Numbered from the stretch's first letter, positions 50,011 through 58,595 are shown. The stretch: 64,000 nt of DNA from an uncultured Clostridia bacterium (GCA_902477755.1 CABSIK010000004.1:186001-250000), one strand, 5' to 3'. Numbers and translations are program-made. The notes: generated by a model not told the origin, from the sequence alone.

Positions 50011-50946
50011 TTATTTCAGGTTTGCTACAACGTCAGCGGATACATACAGTACGCCGTCTGTCAGTTCAGCAGCAGCGGCAGATGTCATTGCCATGTCACC
50101 TTCTACTACATAAGTTGTGCTGCCCAGTGTGATCTGTGCGGTCAGGCCGTCTTTTTCCAGTACAATGGGAGCGGTTTTGCCCTGCCATTTTACGCTGTAG
50201 CCTTTTGCTTCCGCAGCGTCACGCAGTGCTACCATTTCAGGTGCTTCTACGGATTTTGTATCAGCTGTAGCTTCTTCCGTTTCTTCTGTTACAGCTTCTC
50301 TTTCTTCCAGCAGCAGTACCAGAGAAGGATTTGTCTGTGCAGGGATGCTTCTTGTGGTGATGTCGTAGAATACAACAGCGTCTTTGCCTTTTACATCGTC
50401 AGCGCCCAGAATGCTCTTTGTACCCAGCGTTGTCAGGATTGTTGTTTTTTCGGAGATGTTCAGCTGCAGCAGGTCTTTTTCGTTGAGCAGGTCATCGTTG
50501 AAGTGACCAACGGAGATAAAGCCTTTGTCAGCGTTTGCAACCACTGCTGTTACCTGACCCATGTAAGGAGGCATGCTCATGCCCATGGGTGCCATTGCGC
50601 TGTAGATCACTGCAACTTCCATACCTTCTGTCAGTTTGTCAGCTGTGATGATGCTGCCTGTTTCTCTGTCAACGATGGTTGTTGTGGGTGCTACCACAAA
50701 ACGCAGACCGCCGTTTTCGTTGTCCATGGTGAATACTTTGTTGCCGTCTTCTGTGTCAGCTACTTCTGTGATCTTGCCTGTGTTGCTGATATAAGCAGAT
50801 GCTTCTGCCTGATCGTCAGCTTCTGCGCTGATGGGAACGGGTGTTGCTGTTGTTTCGCCTTTCATCACTTCTGCGTATGCAGCTGTGCTGCCTACAACAG
50901 TGAATGCCAGTGTCAGTGCCAGTACTTTGTTCAGATTCTTTTTCAT
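50011..50946 (-). CDS. Secreted stalk-domain (copper amine oxidase N-domain-like) protein
   Basis: A 311-residue exported protein with signal peptide KVLALTLAFTVVGSTAAYA. The middle part is beta-rich, with many Thr and Asp/Glu residues. The C-terminal ~80 residues (VALRDAAEAKGYSVKWQGKT then DGLTAQITLGSTTYVVEGD) fit the copper-amine-oxidase N-terminal/stalk domain often found in clostridial surface proteins, where no oxidase activity is present. AGGAGG lies seven bases before the start. It is a single gene; the 352 bases upstream of it, shared with the divergent CoA-disulfide reductase gene, are AT-rich with runs of A and T and show no structure I can name. Confidence 0.82.
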   Translation of the reverse strand: MKKNLNKVLALTLAFTVVGSTAAYAEVMKGETTATPVPISAEADDQAEASAYISNTGKITEVADTEDGNKVFTMDNENGGLRFVVAPTTTIVDRETGSIITADKLTEGMEVAVIYSAMAPMGMSMPPYMGQVTAVVANADKGFISVGHFNDDLLNEKDLLQLNISEKTTILTTLGTKSILGADDVKGKDAVVFYDITTRSIPAQTNPSLVLLLEEREAVTEETEEATADTKSVEAPEMVALRDAAEAKGYSVKWQGKTAPIVLEKDGLTAQITLGSTTYVVEGDMAMTSAAAAELTDGVLYVSADVVANLK

Positions 50947-51298
50947 AGTGAATTCCTCCTGTTAATCAAAAAAATTTATGTTTCGTTTTTTGCGTTGTTT
51001 TTTTGTTGATTGTTTGTTACGCTTATTCAGACGGGAGCCTTTTTTGAAAAGTTCCAAAGTTTTTAAAAAAATTTTTGAAAAATCGAAAAATAGAGCGAAC
51101 AATATGGAAAAAGCCCGTAAATCAAGGCTTTTGCGAAAGAAAAAATTATTTTCAGCGCAGAAAAATTTGCTTTCGCATATTTCGTGCCATATGGGCAGAG
51201 ATTTGCGTTTATTTCCTGTGACTTAGTTACGGAAGGGAGGGGGTGAAAAGAACTACAATACAAAAAACGACAGATAAAAGGGATTGGAGGAATGGATT

Positions 51299-52936
51299 AT
51301 GATGCGTGTTTTGATTTTAGGCGGTGTGGCAGCAGGTACAAAGGTAGCGGCGAAACTGAAACGTCTGCGCTTTGACGCGGAAGTGCTGATCCTCACCAAA
51401 GATGCGGATATTTCTTATGCTGGCTGCGGTCTTCCTTATTATGTAGGGGATGTCATCACAGATCGGGAAAAGATTATTGTCAATACACCGGAAAAATTCG
51501 CAGCTCTCACAGGGGCAAAGGTGCTGACAGGCAGAGAAGCGGTGAAATTGGACGCAGCAGGAAAGACCGTCACAGCAAAAAATCTGGCAACAGGCGAAGA
51601 AGAAGTTTATCCTTATGACGCATGTGTCATCTCCACAGGGGCTTCCTCCGTTGTTCCGCCTTTGCAGGGGGTAAATCTGAAAGGCGTATTCACCATGCGC
51701 ACCCCTGACGATGCGGAAGGCCTGAAAAATTATGTGAAAGCCAGCGGTGCGAAAACAGCTGTGGTTGCCGGCGGCGGTTTCATCGGTCTGGAAGTAGCGG
51801 AAAACCTGCTGGAACAGGGCTTGGATGTGACTGTTATGGATATGGCACCTCAGGTGATGCCCGGTTTTGACCCGGAAATGGCAGCTTATGGCACAAGACA
51901 TCTGGAAAAAGTGGGTATCCATGTTTCCACTTCCACAAAAATGGAAGGTATCACAGGCAGTGAAAAAGCAGAAGGCGTACAGACAGACAAGGGGCTCATC
52001 CCTGCGGATGTGGTAGTGCTTTCTCTGGGCATCCGTCCAAACACGGCATTTTTGAAAGAAACAGGTCTGGAATTTGCCAAAAACGGCGCCATTCTGGTAG
52101 ATAAATCTCTGCGGACAAATCTGCCGGATGTTTACGCCGCTGGGGACTGCGCTGTGGTAACCAACCGTCTGACAGGGGAAAGGGCATGGGCGCCCATGGG
52201 TTCTGCGGCAAACATGGAAGGTCGTGTGCTGGCAGAAGTACTGGCTGGCAGAGAAAAAGAATTCGCTGGCGTACTGGGTACAGCCGTTGTGAAACTGCCC
52301 GGACTCAACGCAGCCAGAACAGGGCTCAACGAAGGGGCAGCCAGAGCGGCAGGTTATGATGTGGAAACCGTTGTGGCAGTCAATGACGATAAAGCTCACT
52401 ACTATCCCGGTGCGGATAACTTCATCACAAAACTCATTGTGGACAAGAATACAAAGAAACTGCTGGGCGTGCAGGTGCTTGGCCCCGGCGCTGTAGATAA
52501 AATGGTGGATATTGGTGTCACAGCCATCTCCTTGGGTGCAACACTGGAACAGCTGGAAAATCTGGACTTGGCTTATGCGCCTCCGTTCTCCACAGCCATC
52601 CATCCTTTTGTAGCAGCAGTGAATATCCTGCTGAACAAAATGAATGGGGATCTGGAATCCATGACCCCTGCGGAATATATGGAAAACAGAGGTGAAGGAT
52701 ACCGTGTGCTGGATGCGGCGCAGGCGCCATCCATCCCCAACGCAAAATTTGTGGATGTGGCACAGGTACATGGTCCTTTGGAAGATGTGGGCAAAGACGA
52801 AAAACTGATGCTGATCTGCACAAAGAGCAAAAGAGCTTATATGCTTCAGCAGAGATTGAAATACTTCGGCTATACCGATACCACTGTGGTAGAAGGCGGA
52901 TTGTGGTTCAATGAACTTCCTGTGAAAGGAAAATAA
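51299..52936 (+). CDS. CoA-disulfide reductase/NADH oxidase-like flavoprotein with rhodanese domain
   Basis: About 545 residues. The FAD and NAD(P) Rossmann motifs are ILGGVAAGTKVAAKLKRL and VVAGGGFIGLEVAENL. The redox-active Cys sits in YAGCGLPYYVGD, as in CoA-disulfide reductase and NADH oxidase. VYAAGDCAVV binds FAD. The last ~90 residues form a rhodanese-like domain with the cysteine of LICTKSKRAYML. Such fusions (CoADR-RHD) reduce CoA persulfide or polysulfide with NADH. ATG 51299 lies eight bases after GGAGG; 51302 is the alternative. Confidence 0.9.
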   Translation: MMRVLILGGVAAGTKVAAKLKRLRFDAEVLILTKDADISYAGCGLPYYVGDVITDREKIIVNTPEKFAALTGAKVLTGREAVKLDAAGKTVTAKNLATGEEEVYPYDACVISTGASSVVPPLQGVNLKGVFTMRTPDDAEGLKNYVKASGAKTAVVAGGGFIGLEVAENLLEQGLDVTVMDMAPQVMPGFDPEMAAYGTRHLEKVGIHVSTSTKMEGITGSEKAEGVQTDKGLIPADVVVLSLGIRPNTAFLKETGLEFAKNGAILVDKSLRTNLPDVYAAGDCAVVTNRLTGERAWAPMGSAANMEGRVLAEVLAGREKEFAGVLGTAVVKLPGLNAARTGLNEGAARAAGYDVETVVAVNDDKAHYYPGADNFITKLIVDKNTKKLLGVQVLGPGAVDKMVDIGVTAISLGATLEQLENLDLAYAPPFSTAIHPFVAAVNILLNKMNGDLESMTPAEYMENRGEGYRVLDAAQAPSIPNAKFVDVAQVHGPLEDVGKDEKLMLICTKSKRAYMLQQRLKYFGYTDTTVVEGGLWFNELPVKGK

Positions 52937-52957
52937 TGAGCCTATCTTTTATAGAGA

Positions 52958-53001
52958 ATAAGGGCAGTTGGAATCAAAGGGTTCTGACTGCCTTGTTTTT
53001 A
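52958..53001 (+). terminator. Terminator after the CoA-disulfide reductase gene
   Basis: AGGGCAGTTGGAATC and GGTTCTGACTGCCTT pair imperfectly and are followed by GTTTTT. Confidence 0.7.
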
Positions 53002-53088
53002 TGAGGATTTTGGAAAACGTTCTTTTTTCTTGCCTTTTTATAGGAAAAGCCGTATCATAAAGCAAAAGTAAGCAAAGGAGGATTATCC

Positions 53089-53589
53089 ATGGAACCCATC
53101 ACCGTACAGCATACCTTTCCGCCTATTTTCGACAAAAACAGCCGTTTGCTCATTCTGGGCACAGTGCCTTCTGTGAAATCCAGAGAAAATGACTTTTATT
53201 ACGGTCATCCCCAGAATCGTTTCTGGAAGCTCATTGCCATCCTTTGCGGTGAGGAAACCCCTGTGACAAAGGAAGAAAAAACGGAAATGCTCCTCCGTCA
53301 CGGCATTGCTCTTTATGATGTGGTGGAGAAATGCACCATTGTGGGCAGCAGTGACAGCTCCATCAAAGATGTGGTGCCTGTGGATTTGACGCCTATTCTG
53401 GAGAAAACAGGGAATATCCCCATTTTTGCCAACGGCGCAACAGCGGAAAAACTCTACCGGAAATATCTTTTTCCAAAGACAGGCATTTCTGCCGTGAAAC
53501 TGCCTTCCACCAGCCCAGCCAATGCGGCATGGTCTTTGAACCGTCTGGAAGAAGCTTGGCGGGAAGCCATGGAGGCATATTTGGAGTAA
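53089..53589 (+). CDS. DNA-deoxyinosine glycosylase-like (UDG superfamily, family 6)
   Basis: A 166-residue uracil-DNA-glycosylase fold. LILGTVPSVKSRENDFYYGH then PQNRFWKLIA forms the active-site region of the hypoxanthine-DNA-glycosylase group, and LPSTSPANAAWS the second conserved motif. Enzymes of this family remove deaminated adenine (hypoxanthine) from DNA. AAAGGAGG precedes the start. It is a single gene. Confidence 0.88.
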   Translation: MEPITVQHTFPPIFDKNSRLLILGTVPSVKSRENDFYYGHPQNRFWKLIAILCGEETPVTKEEKTEMLLRHGIALYDVVEKCTIVGSSDSSIKDVVPVDLTPILEKTGNIPIFANGATAEKLYRKYLFPKTGISAVKLPSTSPANAAWSLNRLEEAWREAMEAYLE

Positions 53590-53689
53590 TCCTATAGGCG
53601 TTTTGTATGGAAAGGGGGCAGAATTTTGGGAAAAGTTATACAATATCAGAAAAGTGTATGATTTTACTGGGATTTTTGCGCCAAAAACA

Positions 53690-53718
53690 TTGACAGACAG
53701 GGCAGAACCTGCTACAAT
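53690..53718 (+). promoter_or_regulatory. Promoter of the metK riboswitch transcript
   Basis: TTGACA (53690-53695), 17 bases, TACAAT (53713-53718). Confidence 0.85.
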
Positions 53719-53739
53719 ACCACAGAAGTCAATAAGGAA

Positions 53740-53842
53740 ACTTATCAAGAGTGGTTGAGGGACAGGGCCCTGTGACACCCGGCAACCGGCGGAAACGCAT
53801 CGGTGCCAATTCCCCCGCATATTTTGCGGAAGATGAGTAAGA
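53740..53842 (+). promoter_or_regulatory. SAM-I (S-box) riboswitch
   Basis: The classic S-box core is present in order: CTTATCAAGAG then GGTTGAGGGA, GGCCC, TGACACCCGGCAACC, GGTGCCAATTCC and the closing GATGAG that pairs with CTTATC as P1 (53741-53746 with 53833-53838). Binding of SAM stabilises P1 and lets the downstream terminator form. It precedes metK, whose product is SAM itself, so it closes a feedback loop. Confidence 0.95.
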
Positions 53843-53846
53843 ACGA

Positions 53847-53870
53847 GAAAGCCCTGCGGCTTTTTTTTTA
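53847..53870 (+). terminator. Riboswitch-controlled terminator
   Basis: AAAGCC-CTGC-GGCTTT followed by a long T-run, ten bases downstream of the S-box. The stem is short but the T-run has nine bases. Confidence 0.8.
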
Positions 53871-53937
53871 TGCCTTTTACAGCGTCCCAAAGAACGACTG
53901 AAACTTGATAATACAAAAAAACAAACTGGAGGAAATT

Positions 53938-55110
53938 ATGAGCAGAAGATTATTCACATCTGAGTCCGTAACAGAAGGACATCCCGACAAGATCTGTGAC
54001 CAGATCTCCGACGCCATTCTGGACACAATTCTGGCAAAAGACCCTAAGGCAAGAGTTGCCTGCGAAACATGCACCACAACAGGTATCATCTTTGTTATGG
54101 GCGAAATCACCACAAGCGCTTACGTTGATGTAGAAGGCATCGTTCGCGATACTCTGCGTCAGATCGGTTACGACCGCGCAAAATACGGTTTCGACTGCGA
54201 AACATGCTCCGTTATCACATCCATCCATGGCCAGTCCCCTGACATCGCTCTGGGTGTTGACAAAGCACTGGAAAACAAAACAGGCGAAGACGACAGCGAA
54301 TTTGATACAGGCGCTGGCGACCAGGGTATGATGTTCGGTTTTGCTTGTGACGAAACAGAAGAACTGATGCCCCTGCCCATCTCTCTGAGCCACAGACTGA
54401 CAAAGAGACTGGCAGAAGTACGCAAAAACGGCACACTCTCTTACCTGCGTCCCGACGGCAAAGCACAGGTAACAGTAGAATATGTAGACGACAAACCCGT
54501 TCGTGTTGACACAGTCGTTGTTTCCACACAGCATGATCCCGAAGCAACACAGGAACAGATCCGTGCAGACATCATCGAACATGTTGTAAAGAAGGTCATT
54601 GATGCAGACCTGCTGGATGATAACACAAAATACTATATCAACCCCACAGGCAGATTCGTTATCGGCGGCCCTCAGGGCGACAGCGGCCTGACAGGCAGAA
54701 AGATCATCGTTGACACCTACGGCGGTTACGCTGCTCACGGCGGCGGCGCATTCAGCGGCAAAGACCCCACAAAGGTAGACCGTTCCGCATGCTACGCAGC
54801 AAGATACGTTGCAAAGAATATCGTTGCAAGCGGTGTTGCAAGCAAATGTGAAGTACAGCTGGCTTATGCCATTGGCGTTGCAAAACCCGTTTCCATTCTG
54901 GTAAACACATTCGGTACTGGCAAAATCTCCGATGACAAGATCACAGAACTGGTACAGAAGAACTTCGACCTGCGTCCTGCTGCCATCATCAAAAACTTCG
55001 ACCTGCTGAGACCTATCTACAAACAGGTTGCGGCTTATGGTCATTTCGGCAGAACAGACCTGGATCTGCCTTGGGAAAAGACAGACAAAACAGACGTATT
55101 CCAGATCTGA
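53938..55110 (+). CDS. metK: S-adenosylmethionine synthetase
   Basis: A 390-residue enzyme that makes SAM from methionine and ATP. The N-terminal FTSESVTEGHPDKICDQISD is the substrate signature, GAGDQGMMFGFACDET the ATP motif, and GGAFSGKDPTKVDRSACYAAR the phosphate loop. The start MSRRLF at 53938 follows GGAGGAAA; the longer frame has no support. Codon choice is strongly biased, as for a highly expressed gene. Expression depends on the S-box upstream. Confidence 0.98.
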   Translation: MSRRLFTSESVTEGHPDKICDQISDAILDTILAKDPKARVACETCTTTGIIFVMGEITTSAYVDVEGIVRDTLRQIGYDRAKYGFDCETCSVITSIHGQSPDIALGVDKALENKTGEDDSEFDTGAGDQGMMFGFACDETEELMPLPISLSHRLTKRLAEVRKNGTLSYLRPDGKAQVTVEYVDDKPVRVDTVVVSTQHDPEATQEQIRADIIEHVVKKVIDADLLDDNTKYYINPTGRFVIGGPQGDSGLTGRKIIVDTYGGYAAHGGGAFSGKDPTKVDRSACYAARYVAKNIVASGVASKCEVQLAYAIGVAKPVSILVNTFGTGKISDDKITELVQKNFDLRPAAIIKNFDLLRPIYKQVAAYGHFGRTDLDLPWEKTDKTDVFQI

Positions 55111-55130
55111 TTTTCAAAAACAGAAAAAGA

Positions 55131-55339
55131 AAAAAGAGCCTGTGTTAGGGGCATCTTCATAAGAAAACAAAGCAAGCTGAAATCCTTATGATATAGAGGA
55201 TTCCAGCTTGCTTATTTTTATAAGCTTTTATTTGATATGTTTTCTTCTGAAGATAGCCGTCGCAATTCCCCTTAAGAAATCAAAAAAAGGAAACCCAATG
55301 TTTTCTTAAGGGAAATTTGCTTTTTTGCACAGGTTTTTT
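55131..55339. repeat. Repeat element copy C inside the metK terminator loop
   Basis: Outer arms AAAGAGCCTGTG (55133-55144) and CACAGGTTTTTT (55328-55339) pair over 12 positions with two G-U and form a terminator. The repeat fills the loop: TTAGGGGCATC, TCTTCATAAGAAAACA (55154-55169), an inner hairpin GCAAGCTGAAATCC/GGATTCCAGCTTGC, TGTTTTCTTCTGAAGA (55238-55253), then a second hairpin TTCCCCTTAAGAAA/TTTCTTAAGGGGAA (55266-55315). It is the longest copy. Confidence 0.83.
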
Positions 55340-55476
55340 CTATTTATGAACTTTTGTAATAAAATGTTAAAAGAAATGTCAATATATTTCATGGGATTCG
55401 CCTTGTTTTTTTCGCCCAAAAAAGAGAAAATGATACTAGGTTATTGCGCGAAAATCTAAGGAAAGGAGGATGCCCC

Positions 55477-56343
55477 ATGAAAAAGAAGAAATGCTTTGCG
55501 GCTTTATTGTCCTGTATCATGCTTTGGCAGACTCCTGTTTTTGGTATTGAGAAGGAAGAGCTTTCTCCGCCGGAATATAGATGTACCATAGATAATACGG
55601 AAGAAGATTATGCATCCGTTGAATGGAATTATGGCTTCACTGTGGAGGAGGAACCCCTCTTTTATTTGAAAGAAGGGGAGAAACATGTATTTCTCCTGTG
55701 CGATGGAGAATATGTAGATGCGCCAGTCATTATTGCGAAAGACACGGCTTATGTGCCTTTGTGGGTGCTCATCAATGACATGGGCTTTGAACTGCGTGAA
55801 GAAGGCAGCAATCTTTCTCTGGTCAGAGGCAGTCAGAAGCTGACAGTCAGCAGTAAAGAAAGCACGCTGGATACAAGCAAAATACTTCCCCTGAGAGATG
55901 TTTCTGAGGCGTTGGGGGCAGAAGTGACATATATGCGAAAAGGTGTCATGCCTTTGGATAATCCCCTCATCAGCGTAGATTTTCGGGAAACAGAACTGAC
56001 AGAGGAAGAAGCACTGGAACAGGCAAAAGACATCCTCACTTCTTGTTTAAAAGCCCAAAAAGAGCAGGGATATGTCCATGAGGATACACCTGTAAATCCT
56101 GAAATCACCAAGAAACTGGAAGGGGAAATAGATTCCCTGCATTTGTCAGAAGATGTTATTGCAGGATATTACCTGTTTGAAGGCATGGAAAACTTGCCTT
56201 ATATTCTGGTGGAAAAAAGCACCGGAGAGGTCTACTGCAAAACGGGCAGTGGTGATGCTGGAAATGGTTCCTATGTGGAAGCCATTCAGAAAGTAGAAGC
56301 GGATGATGCAGACCTTCTTGCCATTGGATATTATTTTGGATAA
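55477..56343 (+). CDS. Secreted stalk-domain protein of unknown function
   Basis: From ATG 55477, with AAGGAGG nine bases upstream, the product has 288 residues and a signal peptide CFAALLSCIMLWQTPVFG. Residues ~85-175 (GEYVDAPVIIAKDTAYVPLW, VLINDMGFELREEG and LPLRDVSEALGAEVTY) match the copper-amine-oxidase-N/stalk fold. The rest is acidic, ends in a PepSY-like pattern (YILVEKSTGEVYCKTG) and resembles no other family that I recall. It lies between metK and the bil operon but has its own terminator (split by repeat copy D). Confidence 0.75.
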   Translation: MKKKKCFAALLSCIMLWQTPVFGIEKEELSPPEYRCTIDNTEEDYASVEWNYGFTVEEEPLFYLKEGEKHVFLLCDGEYVDAPVIIAKDTAYVPLWVLINDMGFELREEGSNLSLVRGSQKLTVSSKESTLDTSKILPLRDVSEALGAEVTYMRKGVMPLDNPLISVDFRETELTEEEALEQAKDILTSCLKAQKEQGYVHEDTPVNPEITKKLEGEIDSLHLSEDVIAGYYLFEGMENLPYILVEKSTGEVYCKTGSGDAGNGSYVEAIQKVEADDADLLAIGYYFG

Positions 56344-56350
56344 ACAATAG

Positions 56351-56495
56351 ACGGAAACTCTAAATGAGGGCATTTTCATAAGAAAATAACGAAAGCTGAA
56401 ATTCTTGTTATACAAAGGATTTCAGCTTTTTTATTGTTGAGATTTTATTCTGAGTGTTTTTAAGGGGAAGCTCCTTAGCAAGTTTCCGTTTTTTT
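56351..56495. repeat. Repeat element copy D inside a terminator loop
   Basis: Outer arms ACGGAAACT (56351-56359) and AGTTTCCGT (56481-56489) are a perfect 9-bp pair followed by TTTTTT, the terminator of the stalk-domain gene. The repeat lies between: GAGGGCATTTTCATAAGAAAA (56366-56386), inner hairpin AAAGCTGAAATTCTT/AAAGGATTTCAGCTTT (56393-56430) and TTTTAAGGGGAAG (56458-56470). It is the most diverged copy. Confidence 0.82.
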
Positions 56496-56506
56496 ATGGC
56501 AAAATA

Positions 56507-56549
56507 CTTGACAAAGTCAGATAAATGAAATATACTTGACAAAGTCAAG
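56507..56549 (+). promoter_or_regulatory. Promoter and twin operators of the bil operon
   Basis: TTGACA (56508-56513), 17 bases, TATACT (56531-56536). A perfect palindrome CTTGAC-AAA-GTCAAG lies at 56535-56549, over the end of the -10 and the start point, and a near-perfect copy, CTTGACAAAGTCAG, at 56507-56520 covers the -35. Each copy is followed by TAAATGAA, so a 28-base unit is repeated. This fits binding by the MarR protein encoded next. Confidence 0.85.
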
Positions 56550-56569
56550 TAAATGAAAGGAGTGTTTGT

Positions 56570-56998
56570 ATGTTTGATACCTTTGCATATCTCATCACCT
56601 CTCTGCGAAAAGATTTTACGGAGTTCTGCAATGAAAAGTTGCAGGAAATGGGTCTGACACAGGGATTGTTGTTTTTTATTCTGTATGCAGGGAAACATCC
56701 CCAATGCTCTCCCAAAGAGCTGACGGAAGCCCTCCATATGGATACAGGCTATTGCGCCAGAACATTGGCAAAACTGGAGGAAAAAGGCTTTTTGGTGCAG
56801 GAGAGAAATCCTGCTGACCGCCGCGCTAGAATGGTGACTCTGACAGAAGAAGGAGAAAAAGTATTCCGTGCCAGCTATGACCTGTTTGCTCAGTGGGACG
56901 AAGAAGTTTTGAAAGATTTGACACCGTCCCAGAAAGCAGAACTTATGGGCACCATGAAAAAAATTGCTGCCGAAAGGAGGCAGTTCCGTCATGTATGA
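56570..56998 (+). CDS. bilQ: MarR family regulator of the bilirubin-reductase operon (BilQ-like)
   Basis: A 142-residue winged-helix repressor. LTQGLLFFILYAGKHPQCSP, KELTEALHMDTGYCARTLAK (recognition helix) and NPADRRARMVTLTEEGEKVF (wing, with the DRR of the family) are clear. It overlaps the reductase gene by eight bases and is preceded by a promoter with two operator-like palindromes, so it probably represses the operon and is released by a ligand, perhaps bilirubin or a product. The name BilQ rests on gene order with bilR and bilS. AAAGGAG precedes the start. Confidence 0.85.
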   Translation: MFDTFAYLITSLRKDFTEFCNEKLQEMGLTQGLLFFILYAGKHPQCSPKELTEALHMDTGYCARTLAKLEEKGFLVQERNPADRRARMVTLTEEGEKVFRASYDLFAQWDEEVLKDLTPSQKAELMGTMKKIAAERRQFRHV

Positions 56999-58100
56999 AA
57001 CCATTGGAAGCCCTGTAACATTGGGAAATGTGACTTTGAAAAACCGCATCGTTTTTGCCCCTACCACATTGGGGGTGCCCAATGATGCTTATTTGGAAAG
57101 AATCGAGAAGATTGCTGCCGGCGGCTGCGGCATGATTATCATCGGCGATGTACCAGTGCTGTCTATGCCCTTTGGCAATAGCCTTTACACAGAAGAAGGC
57201 TTTGCTTTTTATGAGAAACTGGCAGAAATAGCCCATAAGTATGGCTGTAAAATCTGCGCCCAGCTCCATCAGGATGATACAGACTTTGGGGCACTGCGGC
57301 AGTATGCGCCTCAGGTGAAGGCTGGGAAACTCTCGCAGGATGATTTGCGGCAGATGATCAATGACCTTGTAAGCCCCTTTGTGACAAATATGCCTGTGGA
57401 AAAGGTGCACAGCATCATCAGTGCTTTTGGAGATGCGGCGATATTGGCGAAAAAGGCTGGATTTGATTTGATGCAGGTGCACGGGGACAGAATGTGCGGC
57501 AGTTTTGCCTCTCCTTTATTCAACCAACGAACAGACAACTATGGCGGTTCTCTGGAAAACAGAGCAAGATTCCTTTTGGAAGCTGTGGAAGCGGTGCGGA
57601 AAGCAGTGCCGGATGTGCCCATTGATGTGAAACTGGCAGTCCGTATGGAACAGCCCAGATACGGCAAAGCAGGATTTACAGAGGACGAATTAAAAATAGT
57701 GGTACCCATGTTGGAGAAAGCAGGGGCAGACAGCTTCCATGTATCACTGGCAAACCACGCGGCTCTGTCTGATACCATTCCTCCTGCAAATCACCCTTAT
57801 TTCCATGAAGAAGGCTGTTTCCTGCGGTTCTGCGATACCGTGAAACAGTATACCAGCCTGCCTGTCTGCGGCGTGGGCGGACTTACCAGTCCCGATTTTG
57901 TGGAAAAACAGCTGAAAACAGGCAGAATGGACTGCGCTGCCATGAGCCGCCAGCTTCTGGCAGACCCCCAGTGGCCGGAAAAAGTTTTGACAGGACGAGA
58001 AAAAGAAATCAGACGGTGTGTCCGCTGCAATAAAGATTGCTTGGGCGGCATGATGCGCCATGAAGGTACCCATTGTATTTATGAGAAAGGCGGAAAATGA
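56991..58100 (+). CDS. bilR: Bilirubin reductase (Old Yellow Enzyme family, BilR-like)
   Basis: A 369-residue FMN enzyme with the N-terminal TIM-barrel of the NADH:flavin oxidoreductase/2,4-dienoyl-CoA reductase family (PVTLGNVTLKNRIVFAPTTL; FNQRTDNYGGSLENRARF). A tail CVRCNKDC (Cys343, 346, 350) plus Cys362 could bind a [4Fe-4S] cluster; the NADPH-binding domain of the long family members is absent. The motif VHGDRMCG places Asp166 and Arg167 exactly where the diagnostic HGDR residues of bilirubin reductases lie. It should reduce bilirubin to urobilinogen in the gut. The start, MYETIG, overlaps bilQ and follows AGGAGG. Confidence 0.87.
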   Translation: MYETIGSPVTLGNVTLKNRIVFAPTTLGVPNDAYLERIEKIAAGGCGMIIIGDVPVLSMPFGNSLYTEEGFAFYEKLAEIAHKYGCKICAQLHQDDTDFGALRQYAPQVKAGKLSQDDLRQMINDLVSPFVTNMPVEKVHSIISAFGDAAILAKKAGFDLMQVHGDRMCGSFASPLFNQRTDNYGGSLENRARFLLEAVEAVRKAVPDVPIDVKLAVRMEQPRYGKAGFTEDELKIVVPMLEKAGADSFHVSLANHAALSDTIPPANHPYFHEEGCFLRFCDTVKQYTSLPVCGVGGLTSPDFVEKQLKTGRMDCAAMSRQLLADPQWPEKVLTGREKEIRRCVRCNKDCLGGMMRHEGTHCIYEKGGK

Positions 58101-58101
58101 T

Positions 58102-58590
58102 ATGAAATATGCCATTTGTTACAGTAGCAGAACAGGAAATACAGGAAAATTGGCAGAAGCCGTTCGTCAGACATTGCCAGCATTGGATTGTGTTTACTGC
58201 GGCGCGCCTCACGGCACAGCAAAGGCGGCAGATGTGATTTTTGCGGGATTTTGGACAGATAAAGGCACCTGTGACAGCCAGATGGGTGAATTTTTGCAGA
58301 CACTGGAAAACAAAAAGGTATTTCTGTTCGGTACAGCAGGCTTTGGCGGCAGCGAGGCGTACTTTACACAGATTTTGGAACGGGTACGGGCAAATGTGCC
58401 TGCATCCTGTGAAATCATCGGTACATTCATGTGTCAGGGAAAAATGCCTGATGTGGTACGGGAACGCTACGGGGCTATGGAGCCATCTCCCAAACGGGAT
58501 ATGATGCTGGAAAATTTTCAGAAAGCATTGGCACATCCCAATGGGGATGATTTGGCGGCATTGACAAAGCTGGTACAGGATTTGGCATGA
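58102..58590 (+). CDS. bilS: Flavodoxin-like protein of the bilirubin-reductase operon (BilS-like)
   Basis: A 162-residue flavodoxin-fold protein. The FMN phosphate loop is CYSSRTGNTGKLAEAV (residues 5-20), with ADVIFAGFWTDKGTCD and FGTAGFGGSEAYF as the other loops around the flavin. It would hand electrons to BilR, which has no NAD(P)H-binding domain of its own. ATG 58102 lies one base after the bilR stop; GAAAGGCGG is upstream. The name BilS rests on the operon context. A strong terminator follows. Confidence 0.83.
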   Translation: MKYAICYSSRTGNTGKLAEAVRQTLPALDCVYCGAPHGTAKAADVIFAGFWTDKGTCDSQMGEFLQTLENKKVFLFGTAGFGGSEAYFTQILERVRANVPASCEIIGTFMCQGKMPDVVRERYGAMEPSPKRDMMLENFQKALAHPNGDDLAALTKLVQDLA

Positions 58591-58595
58591 TACAT

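Noticed and set aside
49942..51009. A 355-codon Cys/Phe-rich open frame opposite the stalk-domain gene
   Set aside because: Composition of an antisense frame, crosses a terminator and has no RBS.
51317..52771. A 484-codon open frame opposite the CoA-disulfide reductase
   Set aside because: Shadow of a long, codon-biased gene; no start site or family motif.
24100..56495. The four repeats as insertion sequences
   Set aside because: They are only about 120-200 bases long, with no transposase frame, so they can only be non-autonomous elements or regulatory repeats.
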